Notes: generated by a model from the sequence alone, not told the origin. A stretch of DNA of 64,000 bases from Phytophthora colocasiae (GCA_018806915.1 JAGKQI010000069.1:62001-126000); one strand, 5' to 3'; shown: positions 19,513 through 31,008, counted from the first letter of the stretch. Numbers and translations: made by a program.

Positions 19513-22134
19513 ATGGCGTCGACAAGTGACCAAGTTCCTACCAAACGGATCAGTGATGTCGCTGTAGCTGATTTAAAGTCGGTGGAATTGGCACTCTACC
19601 AAAGCGACGGTATCAACGATTCGAAAAATGTAAAGGGAGACGACGAGTTTCTATCTGTAGACAATGTAGAGCTGAAACCACCCCGAACTTCAATTGTCAA
19701 GCCTCGGTCATCCGCCGGTACCTGTCCAGACTCGACTCTAGAACCCAGACCATCGGTTGTTAACATTGTTGCTACCGAAGTTGCTACTTTTTTCGATGTA
19801 TTTGGGTGGTTGGGTGTTCCGATGATCGTCGTCTTCCTACTCTCCGCTGCTTGGACGTTCATGCTTGCAGTCATTCAAGTGCACACGAATGAAGTGGCGA
19901 ACTCTATTATGAACACAACTGAGTTCGACAATGGTAATTTCTGGCTACTTCCTCACCCAGATACGACCATAATTTACTCGTCAGTTGTGCTGCTGTCGTT
20001 ATTTGGAGCGGGGTATACGGGACTGGCAGTGCTGATGCTGTTTTTCTATCGTGGTTCTCAATCTGGAACAATTCCCACTCCCGTTTTGACTCACATTCAA
20101 ACGGAACCAAACACAACAGGAAAAACATTTTTTCCTAAACGAATTGTCGCCTGGGTTCATAACGTGCCTATCGAGATTCGTCAGCATTACTATGTACGTT
20201 AGTTAACTATCACTCCACTGTCTACCGAATAGTATGTTCTAACTAGCATTTCTGACTCCAGACGGCAGCTCTCGATCTCCCGAAGCTTATTTTCCAGACA
20301 ATCACTCTCTACACGTACCTTGACAAAGGTTTCCCAACATCTATCATCTATTACTACTCGGTTTTGCTCCTTTGCAATTGGTTGGTGGCGTGTTACCGGA
20401 ACCAGCGCTATGTGGCGGACCCAGCTCTGATCATCGCTCGCCTTTACTACACGTACTGTACGTACGCTTTATTTTTTATTTTTCCAAACGTTACCTAAAA
20501 CCTAATAGGTGTTACTATGAATTTGTAGTTTTGATTTATTCTTCGCAGTGTTCGCGCCGCTCGTTGTTCTCATTTACTTCATCACTTCCTTCAAATTCGA
20601 TCGAGAGGCATTTCTCACTAAAACGGAGGCATTGGATGCCGGATCTTTCGATACAGTCGCTCGGTTATTTGGAGATCCGTCGGAAATCTCGAGTTTCTGT
20701 AATGCTTTCCATTATTTACAGTTTTCTTCAGGTTCGACTCTTTTCTACAAGTCTGCACTTAATGCTTTATCCCTGTACAAATGGAAGAAAATCATCTTGA
20801 CGCTCATCCACAATCGACATGCACGACAGCTTGAACGGAAACGGAAGGCGCTGGTTGGTCCCACTAAAAAGGTTTCACGTGAAGAAAGTTTCAAGGCTGC
20901 TGTCACTAAAACCTTCACTATGACGAAAACTAAAGTCGTAAAGCATTTCGTGGCCAAGCTCTTCCTCTCTTTGGTCTTTCTATTGGCTGGGATCGGGAAT
21001 TTCGTTTATTCCATCGGTGCCATCGAATCAACAGAGAATCTATGTGGAAAATACAAGAGATGTGTTGTACCTAGTTACCACTGGAACTTTGGGCAACAAG
21101 ATTGCACGTGTCTGGTGTTTGCAGATCGTCAGACTGCACCAACTTCGTATTCTGAATGGACCGACCCAGAAGATACCACAGCGAATCTAGCGGAACTGGC
21201 TAAAGCTGGACGTTTACGAATTGTTCAGATCATTAATCGCGCAGTTCCAAGTTTACCTGAAGAGCTAAAAAATTGCGAAGAATTGGAACAACTCATTCTA
21301 GCATATACTAAAACGGTGGCTTTACCGGAATGGTTATCGGAATTCTCCCATCTCGAGTACATGTAAGTAATTTATTGTGCTGAAAGTTACCACTCCATCT
21401 AACTTGGATCATCTTGTAGCCATATTGAAGGTGACTTTACCAGCAGAAGACTAACAACGATTCCGGATGGAATATTCGACAATATGCCTCATCTTTCCTT
21501 TCTGCACTTAGGAGGTATCCCAAATGTGGAGAAACTACCCTCACTCTCGAATCTCTCCGGTTTACGCTACTTAACTCTGGCTGTGATGACGTCGTTGAAG
21601 GAACTTCCCGGTTTCGACGGGCTTTCATCCGTCACGGATTTGACAATTGTTAGCGCTTCGCAAGTGGCTACATTACCATCATTAACCCCGTTAATAAGCG
21701 TAGCTTCCATCGCTATACTCTCCAAGAGTGCAGTATGCTGTAATGGATATTTATCGGGAACTTGCAATCTGACCCAAAGTCAATGTTTAGCTGTTGCAAG
21801 TGATAAATACTCGATGAGTTGCACGAACAAAAGACTCTCAGACGAAGATCACGCCATTCTTGCACTGTATGGAAGCCCCGTTTGTCCCAATCTTACAGTG
21901 GAAGACCGCGAAGCTGCAGCTCCAAGTAAACACACAACGGATGAGCTATGTGGTGGGGTAAACTACAAAAGCTGCACTCTCAATGGGGAACAAGGTATCT
22001 GCTACAACACTCGAATGATGGTCATCAATTGCGATACAACAGCAGGTTTTGTCGCTATGCGCAAGCTTCAGATTAAACGGGGAGTCGGAGATCCCTGTGA
22101 TCCACAAGTAGAGGCCTGGTTAGGATGTAGTTAA
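19513..22134 (+). CDS. Multi-pass membrane protein with extracellular leucine-rich repeats
   Basis: Four exons (19513-20193, 20262-20452, 20529-21362, 21420-22134) with introns of 68, 76 and 57 bp encode 806 residues. The start is the first ATG. About five hydrophobic segments precede the repeats (for example MIVVFLLSAAWTFMLAVIQV, FDLFFAVFAPLVVLIYF, LFLSLVFLLAGIGNFVYSI). A Cys-rich linker and roughly six degenerate LRRs follow (LSFLHLGGIPNVEKLPSLSN, LRYLTLAVMTSLKELPGF). The Cys-rich tail closes with CDPQVEAWLGCS. I recognise this as a recurrent oomycete LRR membrane architecture without an assigned function; a surface receptor-like role is a guess. All intron positions that can be compared are shared with the broken copy at 34252. 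Confidence 0.85.
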
Positions 22135-22165
22135 AATCTCGAGAAGTATATTTCTCTATGAACGT

Positions 22166-23689
22166 TCACACTGCTGTAGCTCGCACCATAAGTGGGTTTT
22201 TCATAGTTAAAGTCAAGTCCAAGATAGGACGCACATCTTGTCCAGGTTCTTCCGTCAGTTTAAACTGACTGACAATTGCAGCGACTGCCATCTTCATCTC
22301 CAACATGGCCAGGTTCCGTCCAATACAAATTCTTGGACCGGCACTGAAAGGAGAGTAGTTCACTGGAGGATTTTCCAATAACTTCCCTGTTTCTTTATTC
22401 AGGAATCGCTCTGGAACGAAGGAGTTAGCGTCTTCCCCCCATACACTGATAAGCCGGCCAGTAGCGTACAAGTGAAGGAAGATTTCAGTCCCAGAAGGGA
22501 TGAAGATACCGTCTAGGACAGTGTCAATAGCGCAATGATACGGAATAACGGGAACTGTCGGAGATAAACGGAGAACCTCTCGGAGCGTGGCCTCTAAGTA
22601 TGGGAGGCCTTGAATCTCTTCGTACGAAGGTGCATAGCGGTTAGAATTCCGGAATCCAGGCAGCTTTTCGTGGATTTCAGCTCGTAGTTTCTCTTCAACT
22701 CGTGGATTTTGACTCAACCAGTGGAAAAGCCACGCTAACGTGTCCGCTGTCGTGTTTCGCCCAGCTTCCAGTCCAGTAAGGGAGATATCCCGCACTTCTT
22801 TCGGTGTAATGTCCTTATTAGTGTTCAAGAGGATCGTCATGATGTTTTTAGCCGTTTGCTCCTTGCCACTTTGGATTTTCTGCATCGCTTCCATGATAAT
22901 GCCCACGATAAACTTGTCCATCTCGTTGATATTCTCCCGTAGAAGTCGTTCATTCCCGAGGTTGAAGAACCGCTGGAACTTCCAGAGCCATGTGGGTTTC
23001 GCCAATCGCTCACTGGATAATTTATTGGCATTATCGAACGCCACACCAAAGGAATGTTCTTCTTTTGACGTCAAAAGATTCAATTTGCAGCCAAAACCGA
23101 TCTCCGCGAAGATATCAAGCGTCAACTTCTGCAAGAGCTTGTAAATATCGAACGGATGTTCAGTATTCACTGTTTGACGCAAAACCTCCAGCAACTCGGT
23201 CACTTTATCCTGGATAATTGGAGTCATATGATCCCGTAGTGCTCGAGTACTGATCAAGTTCACGAGGGTTTTTCGATGGAATTGCCAGCGTTCTCCATTG
23301 ATTAAAACTGCGTCTTCCCCCAATAAATCGTCGAATATTTCCCGAACACTGTCGCCTTTGATGAAGTTGATGCTTTGAGTCTTCAAAACCTCCTCAAAGT
23401 GTTCAGATTGGGAGATATACAGCACGTCATCCCTCCCGAAAAGATGCAGCGCAAAAGGTTTGCCATCACGTGCCACACTGTTTTCCGTTAACCACTCGTT
23501 GTAGCGACCCATATTGGTCGCTAAGTCCACCATATTCCCGATCAGAGGTAACTGGGACGGTAAGTAAGGTAAACTGGTAGTTCCTTTAGGGGGTTTCGAG
23601 CTTTTGCTTTTGGAGGCAAAGAAAAGAGCTGCAGACACAGCCACAACGCCAAATGTCACCACTCCAGTATATTCGAGCGGAGATAGCAT
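22166..23689 (-). CDS. Cytochrome P450, CYP86-clan type
   Basis: Single-exon frame of 507 residues starting at 23689. An N-terminal anchor (VVTFGVVAVSAALFFA) is followed by a Pro-rich hinge. The I-helix signature is GLEAGRNTTADTLAW, with Asn where Asp is usual. The ExxR motif is in EATLREVLRL, and the heme-binding loop is FSAGPRICIGRNLAM with the Cys ligand. Oomycete P450s with this layout (PKGTTSLPYLPSQLPLIGN start, WQFHRK) belong to the CYP86 clan, whose members hydroxylate fatty acids or alkanes; the substrate is inferred by clan only. It would sit in the ER membrane. Its 3' end converges on the LRR gene with a 31-bp gap. A good initiator-like element lies 18-36 nt upstream of the ATG. Confidence 0.92.
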   Translation of the reverse strand: MLSPLEYTGVVTFGVVAVSAALFFASKSKSSKPPKGTTSLPYLPSQLPLIGNMVDLATNMGRYNEWLTENSVARDGKPFALHLFGRDDVLYISQSEHFEEVLKTQSINFIKGDSVREIFDDLLGEDAVLINGERWQFHRKTLVNLISTRALRDHMTPIIQDKVTELLEVLRQTVNTEHPFDIYKLLQKLTLDIFAEIGFGCKLNLLTSKEEHSFGVAFDNANKLSSERLAKPTWLWKFQRFFNLGNERLLRENINEMDKFIVGIIMEAMQKIQSGKEQTAKNIMTILLNTNKDITPKEVRDISLTGLEAGRNTTADTLAWLFHWLSQNPRVEEKLRAEIHEKLPGFRNSNRYAPSYEEIQGLPYLEATLREVLRLSPTVPVIPYHCAIDTVLDGIFIPSGTEIFLHLYATGRLISVWGEDANSFVPERFLNKETGKLLENPPVNYSPFSAGPRICIGRNLAMLEMKMAVAAIVSQFKLTEEPGQDVRPILDLTLTMKNPLMVRATAV

Positions 23690-23706
23690 CTCAATAGGTT
23701 TCTTTA

Positions 23707-23725
23707 GCGCAAATTGAGAAGTGTT
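23707..23725 (-). promoter_or_regulatory. Oomycete initiator (Inr/FPR-like) of the P450 gene
   Basis: The minus-strand sequence AACACTTCTCAATTTGCGC matches the oomycete core-promoter consensus (TCATTYYNCA followed by WTTTNYY) at most positions, including CAATTT of the flanking promoter region. Its position just upstream of the start codon is typical. Confidence 0.6.
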
Positions 23726-23804
23726 ACGGTCTCCAATCGAAGTTGTAAGTTACAAGTCGTAACGGACCAAAATGTAGTTCAAATCTAAACGTAAACTTAT
23801 GTAG

Positions 23805-26800
23805 TTAATGTAGGTATGAGAGTTTGCTGCCGCTAACCTTGCTACTGTCGGATTTCTCCGTCGCAGACATATTCGCGCTTCGGTGTGTAGATAAATCCGC
23901 AGTCATAATAGGGAGTGTGGATTGGAATTGAGCTGCTGTTTGGTGTAAGTTTGTCGTATCCAGTAACCCCCTGGTAGCGATCAGACGAACCAGTTTCTCG
24001 AAAACATTTACGCACGCAGAGGGAGACGAAATCGAGACCATACCAGCTTCCTGGCCTGCTTTCATAATTGATACAGTCCAGGGTTCATTAACCGGATCTT
24101 CTCCATCCCCTGTATTGAATAACAGAGCTTCTTCCAGCCACTGCTTCTTCTGAACACTTAAAATTCGATACAGGGCATCTCCCCACTCTTCTTCAGGATT
24201 TGCGTTGGATTCGCCTTGAGGTAAGAAGGTTCGTTTCCGTCTAGATCGTTTACAGAGTTCCCGATAACCTTCCACTGCGATACTTAACGCTACTTGGAAG
24301 AGAGGACGAGAAAGAATCACTTCGAGAAGATCTTCCGAGCTTAACGACAGTAAATCACATGCGGAAATGGTTTTAACAGTCGAAACTCCAACGGAAAAGC
24401 CCAATAACCCATGCTCTCCGAAATAATCCCCTTTCTTGTAGTGCTGTTCAGATTGTCCCTCCGATTCTTCTTCACTGATCGACATGAGGTGGCCTTTAAC
24501 GACGAAATACATTTCCTTAGATACACTCCCTTCCACTAGGACTTTTTCATCTCGAGGATACCCTTCGTACTTAAGACGTTGTGCTATTGCTCGAGTGATT
24601 GCTTCAACGTCCCTATCGTGTGGGTGGTTCGTTGCAAACGGACGGAAAACGTTGTTAATGAACACTCTTAAGGGTAAATACGCGATCTGCATGATGGATT
24701 CTGTCCGGATAACTTGTGGGATTTCATCAAAAATCGCTTGGTAATTTACGCCACGATGGGAACTCCACAACGAAGAAAGGAAAGCTTGAGAACGGTCTCG
24801 TAATTTACCGGTAATATGCCATCGTTCTAGGTATAAATCCACTGCGATGTGGTTTTTCCGGAACTCGACTTCGTTGCTGATGTACGATACGTAAAGATTG
24901 GCCATCTCCCCAATCATAAACGCTACTGCTACGACCCCTACAAAGTCCACGAACAGAGTGAAAGTGTATTCGGAATAGTCAGTTGGTTCGAATACTTTCC
25001 CTTTCTTTAAAATCACAGTCGAAGCAAAGAAAATCCCACGTAAAAACCGAAGCATCAAGAGATTTAGTGACGGATTTTCCCACGAAATAGTCAAACTACT
25101 TTGTGGAGGAGCCCAATTGTCCCATCCCTGATCTCCTTGTTTCCTTGTAGCAGAAGCGATTGAAAAATACACACATGCACACCAGTGCATTAACACGAAC
25201 AGTAATAGCCAGAGTGTACAGAGGCGGTTTTGCTCATACGCTACGCTCCGACGGTTGATTTCCCTCATATAATGCGGGAAATTAAACAATTTCAGACATC
25301 GGTTGAGATTTAATAGTGGAGATTGATAAAAATCCGAGAGGAAATGATCAATTGGGATCGCCGAGATAATATCAATCCACAGACGTTCTTTTTGATACGC
25401 TTCTCGTTGTCTGCTTTCATACAATTCCATGGATTCAAGCCCATCTTTGAGATTCCAATTCACCCAAATATCCCACCCAAAAAGAAGCTCGCAAGTGAGT
25501 TCCAACACACGCGTGACGATAGGGAGAGGACTTAACCTCTCCAATAAATCATACGAATTCCGATACGGAATAACCAACGCCATGTAAATCGTCCCAACCG
25601 CTATAATTCGGAGCCATTGAACGTGGAAAACACTCTGTGCATCGGTACATTGCAGTAATAAATCCACCCAAAGCACAGACGATTTCGGTTGTGGAGCCTG
25701 TAAACCGATCGCACTTTCAGTCGACACCGAACGTTGTGCTTTATAGGACGAGAAGAATGACCCGTTCCGTTTAATCGCTGAAATACTCCCAAGAGGACGC
25801 GATAGACTTCGTGTTCTTCGTCTTGGACTGGAAGCTGGTCGTTCAGTGAAACTATCAGCTGAACTACTTGTAGATCGATTAGTAGCCCCCCCATTCGTGG
25901 CAGCGCCTAGAATATCCGCATGATTGAGCATTTTCTTCGAGACATTCACTGCATTATCCATTTGCTCTTCCATGTACATATTTCGTAATAATTGTTGCTC
26001 TTGTTGGATATTTACGATTTTCAAAACCTTCCGTTTCCACTCTGGATATCGCTCGAATACCAGCTCTAATGATCGTCGAGATAATCGATAAAGAACACAA
26101 GATGTTCGACATCGAGTGTGTGCACTACGGGGCATACTTGTAAATAAAGATACTTCTCCGAAATAGCTGCCGGATGTGAGTTCATTCACTTTTTTCAAGT
26201 GATTTTTCGCCTGGAGCTTGGAAGGATCCATCGTAGGGAAGAAAGTACGAAAGGAAGATCGAGTGGGAGATCCAAGAGTATGGAAATCGGTCTCTTGAGA
26301 TTTCCGACGATGAACAGTCTCCACTGGAACCAGAACTTCGATTATCCCCGTAAAAACGAAAAACATGTCGCTCCCTTCTTCTCCTAAATGGAAAACGTAC
26401 TGATCTTTAACTGTAAGAGCTTGAACGAACTGAGAAACGAGCATTCGCGTCACAGACCCTTCCATTCCAGCGAGAAACCCGACTTTAACGATCATCGGAT
26501 GGAGATGAACAAGGCGGATTTCCGTTAAAAGAGAAGGAGGAAGGCACCGCTCCAAGAGATATTCCTGAGTGATTGTGTGGTACTGTTGGAAGAAGAAATA
26601 GGTCTTGAGCTGTTGTTTAATAGATTGCGGGAGGTGGAAATGCCCTAGTAGATGCCGTAAAGAGCTTAATTTCGCGTTAAAATCTCGCGAGTTAGCGTCG
26701 ATTAGTTCCACCACATCCGATATATTTCCAACCACATAAGCGAAGAAGGAAGTACCAGTAAGGAGAACAACCACAGTAAAACAGCACTCCGCTACAGTCT

Positions 26801-29800
26801 TCGGGAGTTCTCCAGTGAAAGAGTTCGACATGAGACCGAAAGCCCAGAAGAGTAGACCCGAATACTGGACGTTTTTATCCGCATTTTTTAGGTCTGGAGA
26901 CGGAATCCACGATGAAGAGGAACTTTTGAAATTGAACCATACACTACCGAAGAGATGGGATAACAGATAGGATAGTAGGATCAGTTTTATCAGGCGAAGT
27001 CGCAATGTCCAACTCAAATGTTTTTCTTCCAGTTTCATAAAAGTCTCGGTAGCTCGCAAGAGACGCAAAATTTTATTGATACTAAGAAGTTCATAGCGAT
27101 TCAGCGACCCAAGCATCCAGTTGATAGTGTACAATGGCACAAGCGCAAGGGCTTCGCACCAAATTCGACGAGATCGAACAAATTCTTTACGGATAGGGAA
27201 AATATCCATAATCTTATTTCCATATTCATAATATCCAAGACGGGAGTGGAAGTAAAAGTCTAGCGCGAAAAAAAACTCCAGGATCACTGCAACAGTCTCT
27301 GATCCAATTGCATCGTTACTCTCCACCCCTGTTGAAATATCCCCTACCACTTTCAGATACAGCGCGATAGTCAATCCAAAAATCCAAAGGGCCCAAATCT
27401 CGGAACTCAGATCATCTGGATCGAAGATTAAATCCTCGAGACCTAAAACCTTGAGCACTTTCATCTCGAACGTCAGTTTCTTCAAATCAGGCAAAGGTCT
27501 CAATCCTCCACTAAAAGAACGCTCCCGACTGCTATAATCTTGTTGTGCTCGTGCCAATTTCGTCCCTTCAAGTCTCTTCTCTAAGGCTCGAAGCGCCATT
27601 GAAAAAGTGGGGAAAACTTTATGCATTCCATCGAGATGATTTCGAGAAATAAAGAGTAAAATACAGCCACTGGCTGTCGTCACTCTCTCGGCGTAACTTA
27701 CGGATGTTTCGTTCAGATTTAGTGCTGCAGAACCGATAAATCCTCCTTTGACAATTGTTCTTGGCATCCCTCCATTAACGATAATAATGAGTTCGCCTTC
27801 AAGTAGGAAGAATAACCCACTAGCATAATCTCCTTGTCGGTAGATAATCTCCCCTTGGCCATAAAGAATAAACCGAACATTGTCGATAAAAACTTCTTCC
27901 AAAGCATCTAGTGACGATCGGACATTTGGCAGTAGAGATAATGTCCGTAGTGCTGGCTGACAAATACTCCGTAGTATTGGACGCTTGATAGTTTCCGGTA
28001 GTTCATTCAATAGATCTCCGATCACAGCTCCTCGATGAGACGACCACCAGAACTCCAAGAAAGATTTTACACGTTGATGGACCCCTGGTGGTACAGTTCG
28101 AGACGTGATAAATCGCTGAACTCTTGTGCGGGTAACTAAAAACTCCTTTTGTTCGAACGCAGAGGCTGTAAGGCGCTTTTGAACCGTGTTAATCATCACT
28201 GCCGTGGATAAAAATCCACACAACATCAGGATTAATGCGACGGAGTATTGGGAATGGGAAGAGGGCTCAACAGTTCGCCCTAAGGTTGTAAGCATTGTAG
28301 CTCCAAAGTACAGGGAACGCGCGTACTGAACACCTGCCACTGCGTGGGCCTCGGATGGAGTGTAGGATGAATTCGTATGACTACTAGCGTAATACATTAC
28401 TCCACTGGTAGAATCCATGCATAGTTTCACTGCTAATTCGCTACTGGGTAGCCAGGAATCGCCAATACCAAACCCCTCCACATACGTGAGACTGAAGTAG
28501 ATACACGCCACAAGATGAAGTAACAGCAAATACGCCACGCCTGATATGAAAATCCAGCCTGTACTACTGAGACGAAAGGAGCTTTCCCATTCTTTCATGT
28601 GTCCTTTAACGCGCCAAATCCGTAGTAATTGAGGTAATCGAAGTAAAGCTGGGTGGGTCATCAGAACGGAAGATAAACTGAGAGGTATGAGGAAACGATA
28701 GGGGATTATACACAGGAAATCCGCTACGAATGCACCACGAAGATATCGTTTCCCAATAAGAGAAAGATCAACCACCTTTTTCCGCTTATCGGTGTAACTT
28801 AGATGGAAATTGAAGTAAATATCCACGAGCAGGATAATATCCAAGATAATATATCCAGCATGTACTCCGGCGTTGATCATCGGACAATCCAGGATGGGAA
28901 AGGATAAAAGCAGCGTGATAACGTAGCAGTTCGCAGCCAAGTGAACTTGCAGGATAACAAGCCAATACTTTCTCCATTGTGATGTATGGTCAATCACACG
29001 ACGCAGTAAAAACCGACGAGATACACGAGATAAAACATTCCCAGCCAACTGTTGAGATCCTCGATGTCGAGATAAATTGTCATAAAATCCTTGCATCGTA
29101 TCCACTTGAGTATTCGATGAACTTTTCGCACTTGTAGCGCGATGTGTCCACCAAGTCGTTCCTGACGAGACGCGACGCGCATAAACCGATTGACTCCGTA
29201 CCAGTGTCCCTGTTGGTTTCTTGATAATAACCTTAGGAGGGAGATTAATCGGAGCTGGATTAAAATTCAGCGCGCGATTTTCGTTCATTGAGATATTCCC
29301 TCCGTCGTATTCAGCATGTCTTGAGGCAGATAAAACCCGTGTGGATTTACTGCGACTCAACGAAACTTTCGCTTTAGCAGCATTTTTTGCTCGATCTCGC
29401 AAAGAAGCGCGCTTTTTAGGGGGTTTCGTGGTTAAATGGAACAGCGTCGTAAGCATAAACTCTTCTCCTTCTCCACGACTTCCTCGACTCCTGGATTTCC
29501 GTTCCTCGCTCTCCTCCAGCATCGCATCAATCGTTGCTGCGATCTGTAAAGCGTAATCTGGATATCCCTCCAGCACCCGCTCAGTATGGAACCTTGAAAG
29601 TCGATACAGCGTACAATAGGAAGTTGTAACAACTGCTGCGGACCGTGGACGCTGGGAAAATACCGATACTTCACCGAAGAAGCTCCCTTGACGAAGTTCT
29701 CGCACTTTCCGTCCATTTACGAGGATATGAAGCACTCCAGAGTTGACGACGTACATGAAATCCCCTCTATCTCCAGCCTCGAACAGCGTCACATTAGCTG

Positions 29801-30905
29801 GGAAACTTGTCATCTCTAATAGACTTGTAAGAGCCACGATAAACTGTTGGTTGCAACCTCGAAAGAGCGGGATTCGCCCTACCATATCCTTCAGAAGTTC
29901 TACTTGGATGTCTTTGGTTATGGACGGACACAACAGCTTAACCACTTCCCGATCGTTTGATTCTGCATCAGTGTAGTGACGTTTAAGGTACTCCACTGCT
30001 TGGGTTTGTAGCAATTCTGGTACGCGATGAAACGTGAGTAAATGTCGAAGCTGATTAATCCTCGCTTGTGCTAAAACGGATTGGTTACTCTCAGATTTCG
30101 ACAGCATAAACAGTGTAGAGCACGCGTAAATGAACAGGATAAACCCTAATAGTATCACCACCAAAGTGAAGGCGAATTCCGAGTTGTGGTGTGGTAATCC
30201 GCCCTCAAATCCACTGGTTAAAAGCCCAACACTCCAGAATAACGCTTGGACGTACTGCATGCTCATTGATTCGTCTTTAAGTGAAGAAGGCGGCAACCAC
30301 GCGTCGGTATCACTCCAACCGAATGCGAATCGACAACAAGCCACCACGTGAGCCACAAGAGCAATAGCCACCAGTACTTTGATCGACTTTAACGCTCGAA
30401 AATGCTTCGCGTAGACGTCATCCAAGTTCGACAAATATCCAGGAATCCTCCAAATTCGCAGGATTTTATGGAATTCATACCAGTAGACGGTCAATAGCGT
30501 TGACGATGAGGAGAGTATGATCGACATGGGGATAATAGCTACCACATCCAGCAGGAAACCGACGGATTTCAAGTATTTCACACGTGATTGTCGTTTATCC
30601 CGATGGATATTCCCCCCTTCGTAAAATCCTGTATTCAACTGCACGTAAAAATCAGCGAGGAAGAGCAATTCCACAGCGTAGAACACTCGGAAGGATGTCG
30701 TTAATTGATGCTGAGACGTTGCAGTCACGAAAGTCACTGCAAACGGGAACAGGAAAGCTTCATACAGCAAACAACCGAACAATAATTGATGCCAACTCTT
30801 CAACAGACCGGAATGAGGGTCGAACGCATTGCGAAGCTCCCCCAAGTAGCCGTAAAAGCTGCCACTCCCTGCAGTATCGGTCGATAAACGACGACGTCTT
30901 GCCAT
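23805..30905 (-). CDS. Four-unit fused cyclic-nucleotide-gated-like ion channel
   Basis: One uninterrupted 7.1-kb frame encodes 2,366 residues. It contains four consecutive channel-like units, each with about six transmembrane segments, a pore loop and a C-terminal cyclic-nucleotide-binding (cNMP) fold. Pore regions lie near residues 232 (LLTSGFEGGLP), 878 (MLTTLGRTVEP), 1361 (LMSNSFTGELP) and 1968 (ILKKGKVFEP). None has the GYG of potassium channels. cNMP folds lie near 408 (FFGEVSVFSQRPRSAAV), 1057 (FIGSAALNLNETSVSY), 1583 (YFGEVSLFTSMPRSAHT) and 2163 (YFGEHGLLGFSVGVSTV). Units 1 and 3 keep the FGE and PRSA phosphate-binding features; 2 and 4 have lost the Arg. The whole tetramer is thus likely one chain. 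The nearest known layout is the four-repeat CNGK channel of sperm. Ion selectivity and ligand are unknown. Confidence 0.88.
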   Translation of the reverse strand: MARRRRLSTDTAGSGSFYGYLGELRNAFDPHSGLLKSWHQLLFGCLLYEAFLFPFAVTFVTATSQHQLTTSFRVFYAVELLFLADFYVQLNTGFYEGGNIHRDKRQSRVKYLKSVGFLLDVVAIIPMSIILSSSSTLLTVYWYEFHKILRIWRIPGYLSNLDDVYAKHFRALKSIKVLVAIALVAHVVACCRFAFGWSDTDAWLPPSSLKDESMSMQYVQALFWSVGLLTSGFEGGLPHHNSEFAFTLVVILLGFILFIYACSTLFMLSKSESNQSVLAQARINQLRHLLTFHRVPELLQTQAVEYLKRHYTDAESNDREVVKLLCPSITKDIQVELLKDMVGRIPLFRGCNQQFIVALTSLLEMTSFPANVTLFEAGDRGDFMYVVNSGVLHILVNGRKVRELRQGSFFGEVSVFSQRPRSAAVVTTSYCTLYRLSRFHTERVLEGYPDYALQIAATIDAMLEESEERKSRSRGSRGEGEEFMLTTLFHLTTKPPKKRASLRDRAKNAAKAKVSLSRSKSTRVLSASRHAEYDGGNISMNENRALNFNPAPINLPPKVIIKKPTGTLVRSQSVYARRVSSGTTWWTHRATSAKSSSNTQVDTMQGFYDNLSRHRGSQQLAGNVLSRVSRRFLLRRVIDHTSQWRKYWLVILQVHLAANCYVITLLLSFPILDCPMINAGVHAGYIILDIILLVDIYFNFHLSYTDKRKKVVDLSLIGKRYLRGAFVADFLCIIPYRFLIPLSLSSVLMTHPALLRLPQLLRIWRVKGHMKEWESSFRLSSTGWIFISGVAYLLLLHLVACIYFSLTYVEGFGIGDSWLPSSELAVKLCMDSTSGVMYYASSHTNSSYTPSEAHAVAGVQYARSLYFGATMLTTLGRTVEPSSHSQYSVALILMLCGFLSTAVMINTVQKRLTASAFEQKEFLVTRTRVQRFITSRTVPPGVHQRVKSFLEFWWSSHRGAVIGDLLNELPETIKRPILRSICQPALRTLSLLPNVRSSLDALEEVFIDNVRFILYGQGEIIYRQGDYASGLFFLLEGELIIIVNGGMPRTIVKGGFIGSAALNLNETSVSYAERVTTASGCILLFISRNHLDGMHKVFPTFSMALRALEKRLEGTKLARAQQDYSSRERSFSGGLRPLPDLKKLTFEMKVLKVLGLEDLIFDPDDLSSEIWALWIFGLTIALYLKVVGDISTGVESNDAIGSETVAVILEFFFALDFYFHSRLGYYEYGNKIMDIFPIRKEFVRSRRIWCEALALVPLYTINWMLGSLNRYELLSINKILRLLRATETFMKLEEKHLSWTLRLRLIKLILLSYLLSHLFGSVWFNFKSSSSSWIPSPDLKNADKNVQYSGLLFWAFGLMSNSFTGELPKTVAECCFTVVVLLTGTSFFAYVVGNISDVVELIDANSRDFNAKLSSLRHLLGHFHLPQSIKQQLKTYFFFQQYHTITQEYLLERCLPPSLLTEIRLVHLHPMIVKVGFLAGMEGSVTRMLVSQFVQALTVKDQYVFHLGEEGSDMFFVFTGIIEVLVPVETVHRRKSQETDFHTLGSPTRSSFRTFFPTMDPSKLQAKNHLKKVNELTSGSYFGEVSLFTSMPRSAHTRCRTSCVLYRLSRRSLELVFERYPEWKRKVLKIVNIQQEQQLLRNMYMEEQMDNAVNVSKKMLNHADILGAATNGGATNRSTSSSADSFTERPASSPRRRTRSLSRPLGSISAIKRNGSFFSSYKAQRSVSTESAIGLQAPQPKSSVLWVDLLLQCTDAQSVFHVQWLRIIAVGTIYMALVIPYRNSYDLLERLSPLPIVTRVLELTCELLFGWDIWVNWNLKDGLESMELYESRQREAYQKERLWIDIISAIPIDHFLSDFYQSPLLNLNRCLKLFNFPHYMREINRRSVAYEQNRLCTLWLLLFVLMHWCACVYFSIASATRKQGDQGWDNWAPPQSSLTISWENPSLNLLMLRFLRGIFFASTVILKKGKVFEPTDYSEYTFTLFVDFVGVVAVAFMIGEMANLYVSYISNEVEFRKNHIAVDLYLERWHITGKLRDRSQAFLSSLWSSHRGVNYQAIFDEIPQVIRTESIMQIAYLPLRVFINNVFRPFATNHPHDRDVEAITRAIAQRLKYEGYPRDEKVLVEGSVSKEMYFVVKGHLMSISEEESEGQSEQHYKKGDYFGEHGLLGFSVGVSTVKTISACDLLSLSSEDLLEVILSRPLFQVALSIAVEGYRELCKRSRRKRTFLPQGESNANPEEEWGDALYRILSVQKKQWLEEALLFNTGDGEDPVNEPWTVSIMKAGQEAGMVSISSPSACVNVFEKLVRLIATRGLLDTTNLHQTAAQFQSTLPIMTADLSTHRSANMSATEKSDSSKVSGSKLSYLH

Positions 30906-31008
30906 TTTCTGAAAGATTTAGACGACTATTCAACTGATCGTTCTCGAATTCTGCTACAACGTACTAGCTCCAAAACTTTTTTTAGTTTCCGTTGGAGGGA
31001 TATTTTGC

